Assembly (NCBI GenBank): GCA_002432555.1
Contig: DJFO01000060.1
Location: forward strand, 245-7,543
Source: Marinagarivorans sp. UBA5870
Lineage (GTDB): Bacteria; Pseudomonadota; Gammaproteobacteria; Pseudomonadales; Cellvibrionaceae
Reading direction: 5' to 3'
Length of the DNA stretch: 7,299 nucleotides
A program made the translations under genes and the position numbers. The notes below the pieces were generated by a model, which saw nothing but the letters and a program-made list of their open reading frames with translations, did not search any database and was not told where the DNA came from. Below, piece by piece: positions 1 through 6,092 of this stretch. Numbering within the stretch: the first letter of the stretch is position 1; the number at the start of each line of letters is the position of its first letter.

Positions 1-1
1 A

Positions 2-409
2 AAGATCAAATTTTTCGAGGATCTGCAGGCGCTATTGCACAAAGTGACTCGGAAACGGCGCAGCTTTGTGATCTGCGGCAACTGGGGCATGGCGCACTCC
101 CGTAAAGACGTACAAAACTGGCAGGACAATCAGGGCACACCGGGCTTCCTGCCGCACGAACAGCAGTGGATGAATCAGCTGTTCAACCAGATCGGTTATG
201 TCGATGCCTTTCGGCAGGTGAATCGGGATTCCGACGAATTTTCCTGGTGGCCATCTGGGGAAATGGGTGTCGGCGACGGCTGGCGGACCGACTACCAGGT
301 AGTTTCCGAAAGCATCCGCCGCAAGGTCGAATATGGCGTGATCTACAAATCCCAAATTTTCTCCAGCCACCTCCCGGTGATCGTCGACTACGACATCGAG
401 GAACTCTGA
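2..409 (+). CDS. crc: Crc-family protein (catalytically degenerate ExoIII fold), 3' part only
   Basis: The frame is open from the window edge, so only the last 135 residues are present; Crc is usually about 260 residues. Crc is a post-transcriptional catabolite repression factor that acts with Hfq on A-rich mRNA sites in the cytoplasm. The visible part matches Pseudomonas Crc along its length: an RRSFVICGNWGMAH segment, then KDVQNW, GFLPHEQQW, GYVDAFRQVNRD, FSWWP, the GWRTDYQVV segment and a C-terminal PVIVDYD. Compared with E. coli exonuclease III, the Asp151/Asn153 pair (GDMN) reads GNWG here and the SDHAP motif reads SSHLP. The Asp of the RxDxxL motif (Asp229) and the final His are kept. 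Loss of these catalytic residues is typical of Crc and argues against a working nuclease. The closest alternative is a divergent exodeoxyribonuclease III (xthA type). The N-terminal half, including the Glu34 region, lies outside the window. A stem-loop starts at the stop codon. Confidence 0.78.
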   Translation, partial: KIKFFEDLQALLHKVTRKRRSFVICGNWGMAHSRKDVQNWQDNQGTPGFLPHEQQWMNQLFNQIGYVDAFRQVNRDSDEFSWWPSGEMGVGDGWRTDYQVVSESIRRKVEYGVIYKSQIFSSHLPVIVDYDIEEL

Positions 410-452
410 CCGCGGCCGAGGCCGTGGTCAATTGTCGATCAACTCTTTTTTT
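408..452 (+). terminator. Possible terminator or 3' stem-loop after crc
   Basis: Arms 408-416 (gaccgcggc) and 421-429 (gccgtggtc) pair over 9 bp, with one G-U, around a cgag tetraloop, and overlap the crc stop codon. A run of seven T follows at 446-452, but about 16 bases separate it from the stem. That is too far for a standard intrinsic terminator, so the hairpin may instead protect the 3' end or act only weakly. Confidence 0.45.
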
Positions 453-586
453 CTTCACTTCGTCCTGCGCGCATGCCTCAGCGTCAAGGCGCTTGCGACT
501 GCGTCAATTTTGTCTAAGGCCGCACAGTTTACCAATGGGCCTCTGGATCCTTGTGCGCAATTGTCTTCTAATAATGGGCAATTATC

Positions 587-837
587 CCCCATATGTGCCA
601 TTTGAGCCTATGGGGTACCTATGTGGTGGTTGGTCGGGTTGCTGGTTCCCGGCTGGCCCCATGTTAGAGCCCTTCGGGTCTTGGGGGCTCTGTGAGTCGA
701 GGCTTGTCCTCGGCACTCTCTTTCTGCAAAGAGACAAGGCTTTTCACTGATGTAATTTGCTGAGCATTTGGGGCGCAGGAATCTAATGGCCCTATGCATT
801 TTGAGCGCTGCAACCTTGTTGCCAGCGCTCTTTTTTT
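587..837 (+). ncRNA. Candidate structured RNA ending in an intrinsic terminator
   Basis: Successive hairpins lie on the + strand. H1: 587-593 with 609-615, ccccata/tatgggg, 7 Watson-Crick pairs and a 15-base loop. H2: 628-638 with 648-658, 11 continuous pairs of which 4 are G-U. H3: 665-674 with 683-692, 10 pairs of which 3 are G-U. H4: 694-702 with 708-718, gagt-c-gagg pairing with cctc-g-(2-base bulge)-actc. H5: 717-723 with 728-734, tctcttt/aaagaga around ctgc; it shares two bases with H4. A strong terminator follows at 803-837. The G-U pairs would be A-C mismatches on the other strand, so the + transcript is the one that folds. I could not match it to tmRNA, RNase P RNA, 4.5S RNA, 6S RNA or a riboswitch I know. 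The 5' end is uncertain, because the upstream AATAAT at 570-575 has no good -35. It could be an independent small RNA or a long terminated leader. Confidence 0.5.
803..837 (+). terminator. Strong intrinsic terminator
   Basis: The lower stem 803-810 (gagcgctg) pairs with 823-830 (cagcgctc) over 8 perfect bp. It continues inward as 811-814 (caac) with 818-821 (gttg) past a one-base bulge at 822, with a ctt loop. Seven T follow directly at 831-837. This is a textbook Rho-independent terminator reading rightwards. No coding gene lies immediately upstream (crc stops about 400 bases earlier), so it most likely ends a non-coding transcript. Confidence 0.85.
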
Positions 838-983
838 ATGGCTCAGGAATAGGGCGCTTAGGGATTTGAGACTTATGCACGAAAGCCGGCGGCAAAAGGT
901 TGTTAAGTTAGGCGCGGGTAAACGGGGCGCCAAGACTTGTTCTGTGGCGGGTTGAGCGGCCAGCGCAACCAGTTTGCCGAGGC

Positions 984-1013
984 GGTGCACGTGGTGGCAC
1001 CTCCCCCTAGAAT
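984..1013 (+). promoter_or_regulatory. Possible promoter and inverted repeat before the DUF6502 gene
   Basis: TAGAAT at 1008-1013 matches the sigma70 -10 consensus at 5 of 6 bases and lies 21 bases before the start codon. No good -35 is visible; at 17-base spacing the hexamer is gtgcac. An imperfect inverted repeat at 984-1001 (ggtgc ... gcacc, containing a cacgtg core) covers the -35 position and spacer and could be an operator. Both calls are weak. Confidence 0.3.
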
Positions 1014-1034
1014 AATCAAAATGCCCGGGAACTT

Positions 1035-1904
1035 ATGGCAGAGAATCTTAAAGCGCACGTGATTGCCACGGTCAAAAGCCTGATGAAGCCCATCATCATG
1101 TTGTTGTTGCGCAATGGGGTCACCTATAAAGAATTTGCCCTGCTTTGCAAGTCGATCTTTGTCGAGGCCGCCGCGCAGGATTACGGAATTCGTGGCCGTC
1201 CCACCAATGTATCGCGCATTGCAGTACTCACCGGCATTGACCGCAAAGAGGTCAAGCGGATCAAAGATCTCCTTCAGGAGAATTTGGTTGCCCAAGAGGC
1301 GCAGTCGGCGCAGGACCGCATTACCCGGCTGCTCACCGCCTGGCATCGAGATCCCGAGTTTAGTACGTCCGACGGGCAGGCCCGCATCCTCCCTTTGGAA
1401 GGGGACGTCGGGAGCTTTCAGGCGCTGGTGCGGCGTTTCGGTGGCGATGTGCCCCGGCAAGCGTTGTTTAAGGAAATGCTGCGTGTAGGGGTGATAGCCA
1501 AAACGGATCAGGGCACACAAGCCATGAGCCGCTATTTCTTTCCGGCGCAGAGCGATCCTCAGGCGTTACTGCGTGCTGGCTCTGTCATCAGCGAATTGGG
1601 AGAGACTTTATTCCACAACCTGTATGTCGTTGATGAAAGCAAGTCTGGGCAAAAACTGCGACGCCGTTTCGAGCGCCGCGCGAGCAATAATTTTGTTGAT
1701 GCCAAGCACACGAAAGCCTTCCATGCATTTCTTGAAGTTGAGGGCCAGGCATTCCTGGAACGGGTGGATGCGTGGCTGTCCGAACACGAAACCGTGCCGG
1801 CCGACCCGGCCGATACAGAGGCAAAAGAACCCAATGCCAACGCGGGTGTACGGCTTGGAGTGAGTGTTTTTGCCATCGAAAAATCCAATCGAGAGGCCGA
1901 TTAA
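1035..1904 (+). CDS. DUF6502 family protein, predicted helix-turn-helix regulator
   Basis: A 289-residue soluble protein with no signal peptide or membrane segment. The N-terminal half resembles DUF6502 family proteins: helical residues 10-50 (with GVTYKEFALLCKSIFVEAA at about 28-46), then a region at about 55-82 beginning RGRPTNVSRIAVLTG that reads like the two helices of a DNA-binding helix-turn-helix, with basic residues (DRKEVKRIK) in the second helix. The middle (about 90-185) resembles other family members, including the LTAWHRDPEF segment. Residues about 205-216 are very basic (KLRRRFERR), and the last 40 residues look disordered. The start is the first ATG of the frame, with a weak GGGA four bases upstream. 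The gene ends 5 bases before the next start, so the two are probably co-transcribed. The biochemical role of DUF6502 is unknown to me; transcriptional regulation is inferred from the predicted fold. Confidence 0.75.
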   Translation: MAENLKAHVIATVKSLMKPIIMLLLRNGVTYKEFALLCKSIFVEAAAQDYGIRGRPTNVSRIAVLTGIDRKEVKRIKDLLQENLVAQEAQSAQDRITRLLTAWHRDPEFSTSDGQARILPLEGDVGSFQALVRRFGGDVPRQALFKEMLRVGVIAKTDQGTQAMSRYFFPAQSDPQALLRAGSVISELGETLFHNLYVVDESKSGQKLRRRFERRASNNFVDAKHTKAFHAFLEVEGQAFLERVDAWLSEHETVPADPADTEAKEPNANAGVRLGVSVFAIEKSNREAD

Positions 1905-1909
1905 AAATC

Positions 1910-3403
1910 ATGGGCAATCAAACGCACTGGCGGCTGCTCGCCGGAATGCTTAGCGCCGTTCTCCTCGGCGGCTGCGGTGGCGGTGGCGGCGGTGGTCCTC
2001 TCGCCGGTATCGACGGCAGTGGCGCCAAACCGGACCTCTCGGTCACGGGCCCTATCAACGGCTTCGGTAGTGTCATTGTCAACGGCGTCCACTACGACAC
2101 GGATAATGCCAAGATCTTGGTGCGCGGAGAACCGGCCGATGAAGTGGAGCTGAGCGTCGGCGACTACGTCACCGTCGTGGGTGGAACCAATGCCGCGGGC
2201 GAGGCCGTTGCCTATGAGGTCCATTATTATCCGCGCGTCACCGGCGAAGTTCAGTGGGTCGACAAAGACAGCAATCGGTTTGCCGTGCTCGGTCAGGTAA
2301 TACAGCTGCTGGGCGACACGGTTTACTCGAGTGATTTGATGCCGCGCAACATCGACGGTTTGAGGGTAGGTCTGCGGGTTTCCGTAAGCGGCCCCTTGGA
2401 CGCCGATCGAATGGTGCAGGCCACTCGTTTGGAAACCGACGAGAATCTTTTTGTGGAACTGGTGGGACTGGTAGAAGACCTCAATCGGCTGACCCGCGAG
2501 TTCATATTAAACGGCCAGGTCGTGTCCTATTCCGCGGCGCTCGCCAGCGACCAGCTAATGAATGGCCGATTGGTCGGTGTGCGCGGCACCTTGAACGAGA
2601 CGGGTGCGCTGGTGGCGGACGAACTCAATTTCGCGCAGGATTACCGCCAATTGCGGAGTGTGCCGGCTATCGAACTGGTGGGTTTTGCTCAGCGACTCAA
2701 TGCTCAGGGTGGCTTTTATTTGGATTCCGTGCCGGTCAAGGTCACGCCGGAAACCCGCTACACGGACGGCATGGGAAACAATGTGGCCGTCAACACGAAG
2801 GTACGGGTAGTGGGGGCTCTGGATGCCGCTGACGTGCTCGTCGCTAAAGAAGTGGCAGTCCTATCCCCGCCGAGTATGAAGAATTACGGTGAAATTGAGG
2901 AAATTCACCCGGTTTTGAGCTCCGCTGGAATACTCGGAAAGGTCCGAGTTGATGGCCACGAGTTCGAAGTCCACTCGGACACTCGACTGACGGGGCAATA
3001 CGAGCAGCGCATCAGTTTCCGCGACTTGCACGCCGGCGACCTTGTGTATCTGTCAGCCTACGCTCGGCCGGGAAAGCTGGTAGCCAACAGCCTGGCAGTG
3101 GATAACCGGGATATGCGCGCGGTAAGTACGGAATCGCAGGGCAAAGTTGAGCTGGTCGCCCCGCTGGAAAGATCGTTTAAAGTTTTTATGACCACGGTAA
3201 GGGTGACTAACGAAACACTCTACAGCCGGAGCGGCATACCCCTCATGGAGCGTGAGTTTTTCCGCGCGGCCAGCGGCAGTTATGTCCGAGTTCGCGGGCA
3301 TCACGAGGGTGATGTTTTGGTCGCCGACCACGTTCAGATATTCTCCCCGGAGGTTGACGGACCATTTGGCGGCGATCCCAACTGCACCACAGGCTTACCC
3401 TGA
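1910..3403 (+). CDS. Secreted lipoprotein with about six DUF5666-like beta repeats
   Basis: A 497-residue predicted lipoprotein. Residues 1-21 form a signal peptide with Arg8, a hydrophobic core and the lipobox LGG-C, giving Cys22 as the lipidated residue. Gly at +2 does not signal inner-membrane retention, so the outer membrane or cell surface is likely. Seven glycines follow (23-29). The rest reads as about six related units of 60-75 residues, each pairing a short beta stretch (GFGSVIVNG, FAVLGQVI, REFILNGQVV, GFYLDSVPVKV, GKVRVDGHEFEV, FKVFMTTVRV) with a later LxVGDYVxVxG-like strand and a VAxEV-like end. Approximate limits are 48-107, 109-177, 182-243, 254-319, 325-401 and 408-481. This pattern fits DUF5666. 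The start at 1910 was chosen because it gives an intact signal peptide; the longer frame from 1772 overlaps the upstream gene. GAGAGG lies 13 bases upstream, a long spacing. The function is unknown; an extracellular binding or structural role is a guess. Confidence 0.8.
   Translation: MGNQTHWRLLAGMLSAVLLGGCGGGGGGGPLAGIDGSGAKPDLSVTGPINGFGSVIVNGVHYDTDNAKILVRGEPADEVELSVGDYVTVVGGTNAAGEAVAYEVHYYPRVTGEVQWVDKDSNRFAVLGQVIQLLGDTVYSSDLMPRNIDGLRVGLRVSVSGPLDADRMVQATRLETDENLFVELVGLVEDLNRLTREFILNGQVVSYSAALASDQLMNGRLVGVRGTLNETGALVADELNFAQDYRQLRSVPAIELVGFAQRLNAQGGFYLDSVPVKVTPETRYTDGMGNNVAVNTKVRVVGALDAADVLVAKEVAVLSPPSMKNYGEIEEIHPVLSSAGILGKVRVDGHEFEVHSDTRLTGQYEQRISFRDLHAGDLVYLSAYARPGKLVANSLAVDNRDMRAVSTESQGKVELVAPLERSFKVFMTTVRVTNETLYSRSGIPLMEREFFRAASGSYVRVRGHHEGDVLVADHVQIFSPEVDGPFGGDPNCTTGLP
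1976..1996 (+). repeat. GGY trinucleotide repeat encoding seven glycines
   Basis: Seven consecutive GGT/GGC codons follow the lipobox cysteine codon. They give a flexible glycine tether between the lipid anchor and the folded repeats. Such a tract could change length by slippage in steps of one residue without shifting the frame. Confidence 0.8.
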
Positions 3404-3434
3404 AAAACCTCACCGCCGTCGCGAGCGGCGGTGA
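3403..3434 (-). terminator. Intrinsic terminator for rph (leftward)
   Basis: Arms 3410-3418 (tcaccgccg) and 3426-3434 (cggcggtga) form a perfect 9-bp stem with a 7-base loop. Read on the minus strand, the stem is followed by GG and then TTTTT (3407-3403), as expected for a terminator about 110 bases past the rph stop. On the plus strand no T run follows, so for the convergent lipoprotein gene it can at most be a 3' protective hairpin. The remaining bases up to 3546 are GC-rich, and I see no gene in them. Confidence 0.7.
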
Positions 3435-3546
3435 CATCCTGGAAATGTTGGTCCGGTGCTTTGGTCAGTCGGCAGGCTGAGGGGCGCCGCGCCGGTTGGC
3501 CGCTGAAACCGACACGCGGGCAGCCGGCGGTTCTGGCCGGAGGTAG

Positions 3547-4266
3547 TTAAGACGCCAGTGCCTGCAGCTGCAATTGCAGCAGCTGATCAATTCCGCGTTT
3601 GCCAAGTGCAAGCAGGTCCTGAAATTGAGCTTCCGTAAAGGGCTCTTTCTCGGCCGTACCCTGGATTTCGATCATGCCTCCTTTGTCCGTCATGATCAGA
3701 TTCATGTCCGTATCGGCCGCGGAGTCTTCTGCATAATCGAGATCCAGGACGGGCTCGCCCTGGTAGATTCCCACGGATACTGCGGCCACCATTGCCGCTA
3801 AAGGATCCGTCTGCAAACACTGCCGCCGCTGCATATGTCGCAGCGCATCCACCACGGCGACACACGCGCCGGTGATTGCTGCGGTTCGGGTACCACCGTC
3901 GGCCTGCAGCACGTCGCAATCGACGGTCAGTGTATATTCGCCCAGTTGTTTCAGATCGACCGCCGCGCGCAGTGATCGGCCGATGAGGCGCTGGATTTCA
4001 ATGGTGCGTCCACTTTGCTTTCCTCGGGCGGCCTCGCGGTCCATGCGGGTACCGGTCGAGCGCGGCAGCATGCCATATTCCGCCGTCAGCCAGCCCTGGT
4101 GCGTTCCCTTTAAAAAACGCGGCACTCCCTCCACCACACTGGCAGTGCAAAGAACCTGAGTATCGCCGAAGCAAACCAGGACACTGCCTTCGGCGTGTTT
4201 GGTGTAGTGGCGGGTGATGGTAACGGGGCGCAGTTGGTCGGCGGCCCGGCCGCTGGGTCTTGGCAT
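3547..4266 (-). CDS. rph: Ribonuclease PH
   Basis: RNase PH is a phosphorolytic 3'-to-5' exoribonuclease that trims the 3' ends of tRNA precursors, using inorganic phosphate and releasing nucleoside diphosphates. It works in the cytoplasm as a ring-shaped hexamer. The 239-residue product has the usual length and starts with the typical RPSGR at residues 3-7. Visible family motifs include [15 protein letters not shown] (40-54), [14 protein letters not shown] (58-71), [11 protein letters not shown] (77-88), RLIGRSLRA (93-101), [19 protein letters not shown] (116-134, with the phosphate-binding GTR) and [16 protein letters not shown] (174-189). In the last motif Asp181 and Asp187 have the same 6-residue spacing as the catalytic aspartates of characterised enzymes. 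GTAEKEPF (203-210) is also conserved. No truncation or lost key residue is seen. The gene is divergent from yicC across a 119-base gap and converges on the DUF5666 lipoprotein gene. Confidence 0.97.
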   Translation of the reverse strand: MPRPSGRAADQLRPVTITRHYTKHAEGSVLVCFGDTQVLCTASVVEGVPRFLKGTHQGWLTAEYGMLPRSTGTRMDREAARGKQSGRTIEIQRLIGRSLRAAVDLKQLGEYTLTVDCDVLQADGGTRTAAITGACVAVVDALRHMQRRQCLQTDPLAAMVAAVSVGIYQGEPVLDLDYAEDSAADTDMNLIMTDKGGMIEIQGTAEKEPFTEAQFQDLLALGKRGIDQLLQLQLQALAS

Positions 4267-4298
4267 GAAGCACCTGGCTGAAGTCGAAAGAGGCCGGG

Positions 4299-4326
4299 AT
4301 TATACCGAGAGGGTCGCGAAAACCAA
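4299..4326 (-). promoter_or_regulatory. Likely sigma70 promoter of rph
   Basis: On the minus strand a perfect TATAAT lies at 4304-4299, preceded after a 16-base spacer by TTGGTT at 4326-4321, a partial -35 match. The transcript would start near 4292 and leave a leader of about 25 bases before the rph ATG, with a short AGG ribosome binding site. Confidence 0.6.
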
Positions 4327-4374
4327 TGTGTTAAGATCCGCTCGCACTTAATTTTCCAAATCACCACTGCGCCC

Positions 4375-4378
4375 GAGG
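4375..4378 (+). promoter_or_regulatory. Ribosome binding site of yicC
   Basis: GAGG lies seven bases before the ATG at 4386. This favours that start over the in-frame ATG four codons later, and it gives the usual short extension before the MTGF motif. No convincing -10/-35 pair for yicC is visible; a TAAGAT at 4332-4337 is the best -10 candidate. Confidence 0.65.
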
Positions 4379-4385
4379 ACAATAT

Positions 4386-5252
4386 ATGCCACGCAGCATG
4401 ACCGGATTTTCGCGCCTGGAAGCTCAATTCCCGTGGGGACACCTGATCTGCGAACTTCGCACCGTCAACCATCGGTATCTCGAGCCGAGCCTGAGACTCT
4501 CCGAAGCCTTGCGCGGGCTCGAACCGAATCTGCGGGAAGCGTTGCGCAACCAGCTCGGGCGCGGCAAGGTCGATCTGGTTCTGGCGATGAAAGTAGACGA
4601 AACCACTGGTCTCACGACCGACTATAACCAGGAGCTCGCCCGCGACCTGGTGCGCATGGTGGAACAGATCAATCAGTTCGCCGCCAATCCGGCACCTGTG
4701 AGCGCCCTAGAAATCTTGCGCTGGCCCGGAGTTCTCAAGGCGCGGGAACTCGACCAGGATCTGCTCGAGCGGGAAGCGCTTGGCCTGTTCAGCAAAACTC
4801 TCGACCAACTGCTTGCCAATCGCAGCCGCGAAGGTACCGAGCTGGCTAATCTTATCGAGCAGCGCCTGCGCGCTATCGCTGAGCAGGTGGCAGACGTGCG
4901 GACTCGCCTGCCAGAGCTCGCCGCGTTACAACAGGAAAAGCTGCGCACGCGACTGGAGGCACTGCGGACCGAAATCGACGAAGACCGCTTGGCACAGGAA
5001 CTGGTGTATCTCGCCCAGAAAAGCGACGTGGCCGAAGAGCTCGATCGGTTGGACGCGCACCTTGCCGAAGTCCGCCGCACCTTGCAACAAACCGAACCTA
5101 TGGGTCGGCGTTTAGACTTCCTGATGCAAGAGCTCAATCGCGAGGCCAACACCCTCTCTTCAAAATCCACTGCCAGTAGCAATACCCAGTCGGCGGTCGA
5201 CATCAAAGTGCTGATCGAGCAGATGCTCGAGCAGATACAGAACATAGAATAG
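4386..5252 (+). CDS. yicC: YicC family endoribonuclease
   Basis: A 288-residue protein of normal length for the YicC family, whose E. coli member has been reported as an endoribonuclease that affects small-RNA turnover. The N-terminal YicC-like domain starts with the signature SMTGFSR (4-10), followed by ELRTVNHRYLEPSLRL (23-38) and the GRGKVDL segment (58-64). The centre is helical and probably coiled-coil (about 145-235), with the conserved SREG at 147-150. The C-terminal DUF1732 domain has DVAEELDRLDAHL (214-226), GRRLDFLMQELNREANTLSS (240-259) and a VDIKVLIEQM ... EQIQNIE terminus. All diagnostic blocks are intact. It is divergent from rph, the common arrangement in gammaproteobacteria. 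gmk is not found downstream. A short GC-only palindrome (ccgcgcgcgcgg) follows the stop, but without a T run. Confidence 0.95.
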   Translation: MPRSMTGFSRLEAQFPWGHLICELRTVNHRYLEPSLRLSEALRGLEPNLREALRNQLGRGKVDLVLAMKVDETTGLTTDYNQELARDLVRMVEQINQFAANPAPVSALEILRWPGVLKARELDQDLLEREALGLFSKTLDQLLANRSREGTELANLIEQRLRAIAEQVADVRTRLPELAALQQEKLRTRLEALRTEIDEDRLAQELVYLAQKSDVAEELDRLDAHLAEVRRTLQQTEPMGRRLDFLMQELNREANTLSSKSTASSNTQSAVDIKVLIEQMLEQIQNIE

Positions 5253-5292
5253 AGCCGTCTTTTCTCCGCGCGCGCGGCGCTGGTCGGCGTGT

Positions 5293-5322
5293 TTGGTATC
5301 CGGCAGCATGGCGCTGTATGAT
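5293..5322 (+). promoter_or_regulatory. Possible promoter of the DUF4197 lipoprotein gene
   Basis: TATGAT at 5317-5322 matches the -10 consensus at 5 of 6 bases. TTGGTA at 5293-5298 is a partial -35 with an 18-base spacer. Transcription would begin near 5329, about 37 bases before the chosen start. A transcript from here would lack the upstream in-frame ATGs at 5318 and 5321. Confidence 0.45.
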
Positions 5323-5365
5323 GCAGCGCACGTTTCTTTCGTTAAACTGCCCGCCAAGGTTCCCT

Positions 5366-6076
5366 ATGCTGCGCCATGTCTCGCTCGCCATCGCCCTCTT
5401 TACCCTTGCCGCTTGCGGCAATCTCTCTCAGGTGCTGTCCACCGGGGCACAGGTCTCGCAGGCCGCCGGTTACAGCCCAGCCCAACTCAACAATGCTGTT
5501 AAGGACGCCCTGCGGTTAAGTGTCGACCGAGCGGTTGCAGATCTCGGCCGTGCCGGTGGTTACAGCGAGAACAGCCAATGGCGTCTCGGGCTGCCCGAGT
5601 CGGTGCGACCCGTCGCCGATACCCTGCGGCAGTTCGGCCTGGCGGGACCCCTGAACCAAGTAGAAGGGTTAATGAACCGCGGGGCGGAATTGGCGGCGGC
5701 CGAAGCGAAAGGCGCATTCCTCACGGCGCTGCAAGACATGGCAATCGAAGATGCTGTCGGCATTATTCGAGGAGGTGATACGGCGGCGACGGAATATTTT
5801 CGCTCCGCGACGGAAACGCAGCTGAGCATGCGCTATAAATCCATTATGCAGAGTCAACTTCGCCAGGTCGGATTTTACGATCAGTATCAGCAAGTGCTGA
5901 GCACCTATAAGACGCTGCCGATCGCTAACAAGCCGGAGTTGGACCTGGAGGCCTACGCGGTGCGCCAAGGGATGCAGGCGCTCTACGGCCAGATCGCCGA
6001 AGAGGAGCAAAAAATTCGCGCAAATCCTGCCCAACAGGGCACAGCGCTTATAGGCGCAATTTTTCGGCAACAATAA
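5366..6076 (+). CDS. DUF4197 family lipoprotein
   Basis: A 236-residue predicted lipoprotein. Residues 1-16 form a short signal peptide (MLRHVSLAIALFTLAA) with Cys17 in an L-A-A-C lipobox and Gly at +2, which suggests release to the outer membrane. The mature part matches DUF4197: an alpha-helical region with KDALRLSVDRAVADLG (46-61), LPESVRPVADTLRQFGL (76-92), LMNRGAELAAAEAK (102-115), the family hallmark VEDA-IxxGGDTAATxYFR (here IEDA 127-130 and IRGGDTAATEYFR 134-146), YQQVLSTY (174-181) and IAEEEQKIRANPA (210-222). The start at 5366 is preferred over the longer frame from 5318 because it places the signal peptide at the N-terminus and has AAGG six bases upstream. DUF4197 proteins are widespread in proteobacteria and their role is unknown. 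The gene follows yicC by 113 bases and probably has its own promoter. Confidence 0.9.
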   Translation: MLRHVSLAIALFTLAACGNLSQVLSTGAQVSQAAGYSPAQLNNAVKDALRLSVDRAVADLGRAGGYSENSQWRLGLPESVRPVADTLRQFGLAGPLNQVEGLMNRGAELAAAEAKGAFLTALQDMAIEDAVGIIRGGDTAATEYFRSATETQLSMRYKSIMQSQLRQVGFYDQYQQVLSTYKTLPIANKPELDLEAYAVRQGMQALYGQIAEEEQKIRANPAQQGTALIGAIFRQQ

Positions 6077-6092
6077 CTTTAAATAGCCGGTC

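Larger units (their letters stand above)
410..1034. other. Long intergenic region between crc and the DUF6502 gene
   Basis: These roughly 625 bases hold no protein gene I can support. Open frames on either strand lack a plausible ribosome binding site and resemble no family I know. Contents in order: the stem-loop after crc (408-452); a stretch at about 453-586 where I see no clear element apart from an AATAAT hexamer at 570-575 that could be a -10 box without a good -35; a run of hairpins (587-734); an intrinsic terminator (803-837); an undistinguished stretch at 838-983; and an inverted repeat plus a -10-like hexamer in front of the DUF6502 gene (984-1013). Confidence 0.7.

Noticed and set aside
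166..750. A 194-residue open frame on the + strand running from within crc into the intergenic region
   Set aside because: It overlaps crc in another frame, its product has the Arg/Cys/Leu-rich look of non-coding translation, and it has no ribosome binding site. Its last 29 codons (from ATG 661) cross the strong RNA hairpins and lack a start signal.
587..837. The RNA candidate as 6S RNA, tmRNA, RNase P RNA, 4.5S RNA or CrcZ
   Set aside because: None of the signature segments I know is present: the tmRNA tag region, the RNase P core motifs, the SRP GGAAG loop, the 6S bubble, or the multiple AACAACAA motifs of CrcZ. Only one short AATAAT lies nearby.
608..990. Minus-strand open frames across the intergenic region
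   Set aside because: There is no ribosome binding site and no recognisable domain, and they lie opposite the hairpins and terminator, which make sense on the + strand.
903..1520. A 205-residue minus-strand frame opposite the DUF6502 gene
   Set aside because: The + strand protein shows family motifs and couples to the next gene. The antisense product shows none.
1772..1909. A longer N-terminus for the DUF5666 lipoprotein
   Set aside because: It would overlap the DUF6502 gene by more than 130 bases and bury the lipoprotein signal peptide inside the protein.
3404..3434. A + strand intrinsic terminator for the DUF5666 gene
   Set aside because: The stem is strong but is followed on the + strand by catcctgg with no T run. 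The T run is on the minus side, so it was assigned to rph.
4673..5245. A 190-residue minus-strand frame opposite yicC
   Set aside because: It is a Ser/Arg/Cys-rich shadow of the clearly conserved yicC gene.
5318..5365. The upstream ATG at 5318 as the start of the DUF4197 gene
   Set aside because: It would put 16 residues in front of a clean signal peptide, overlaps a probable -10 box, and the ATG at 5366 has a well-placed AAGG.
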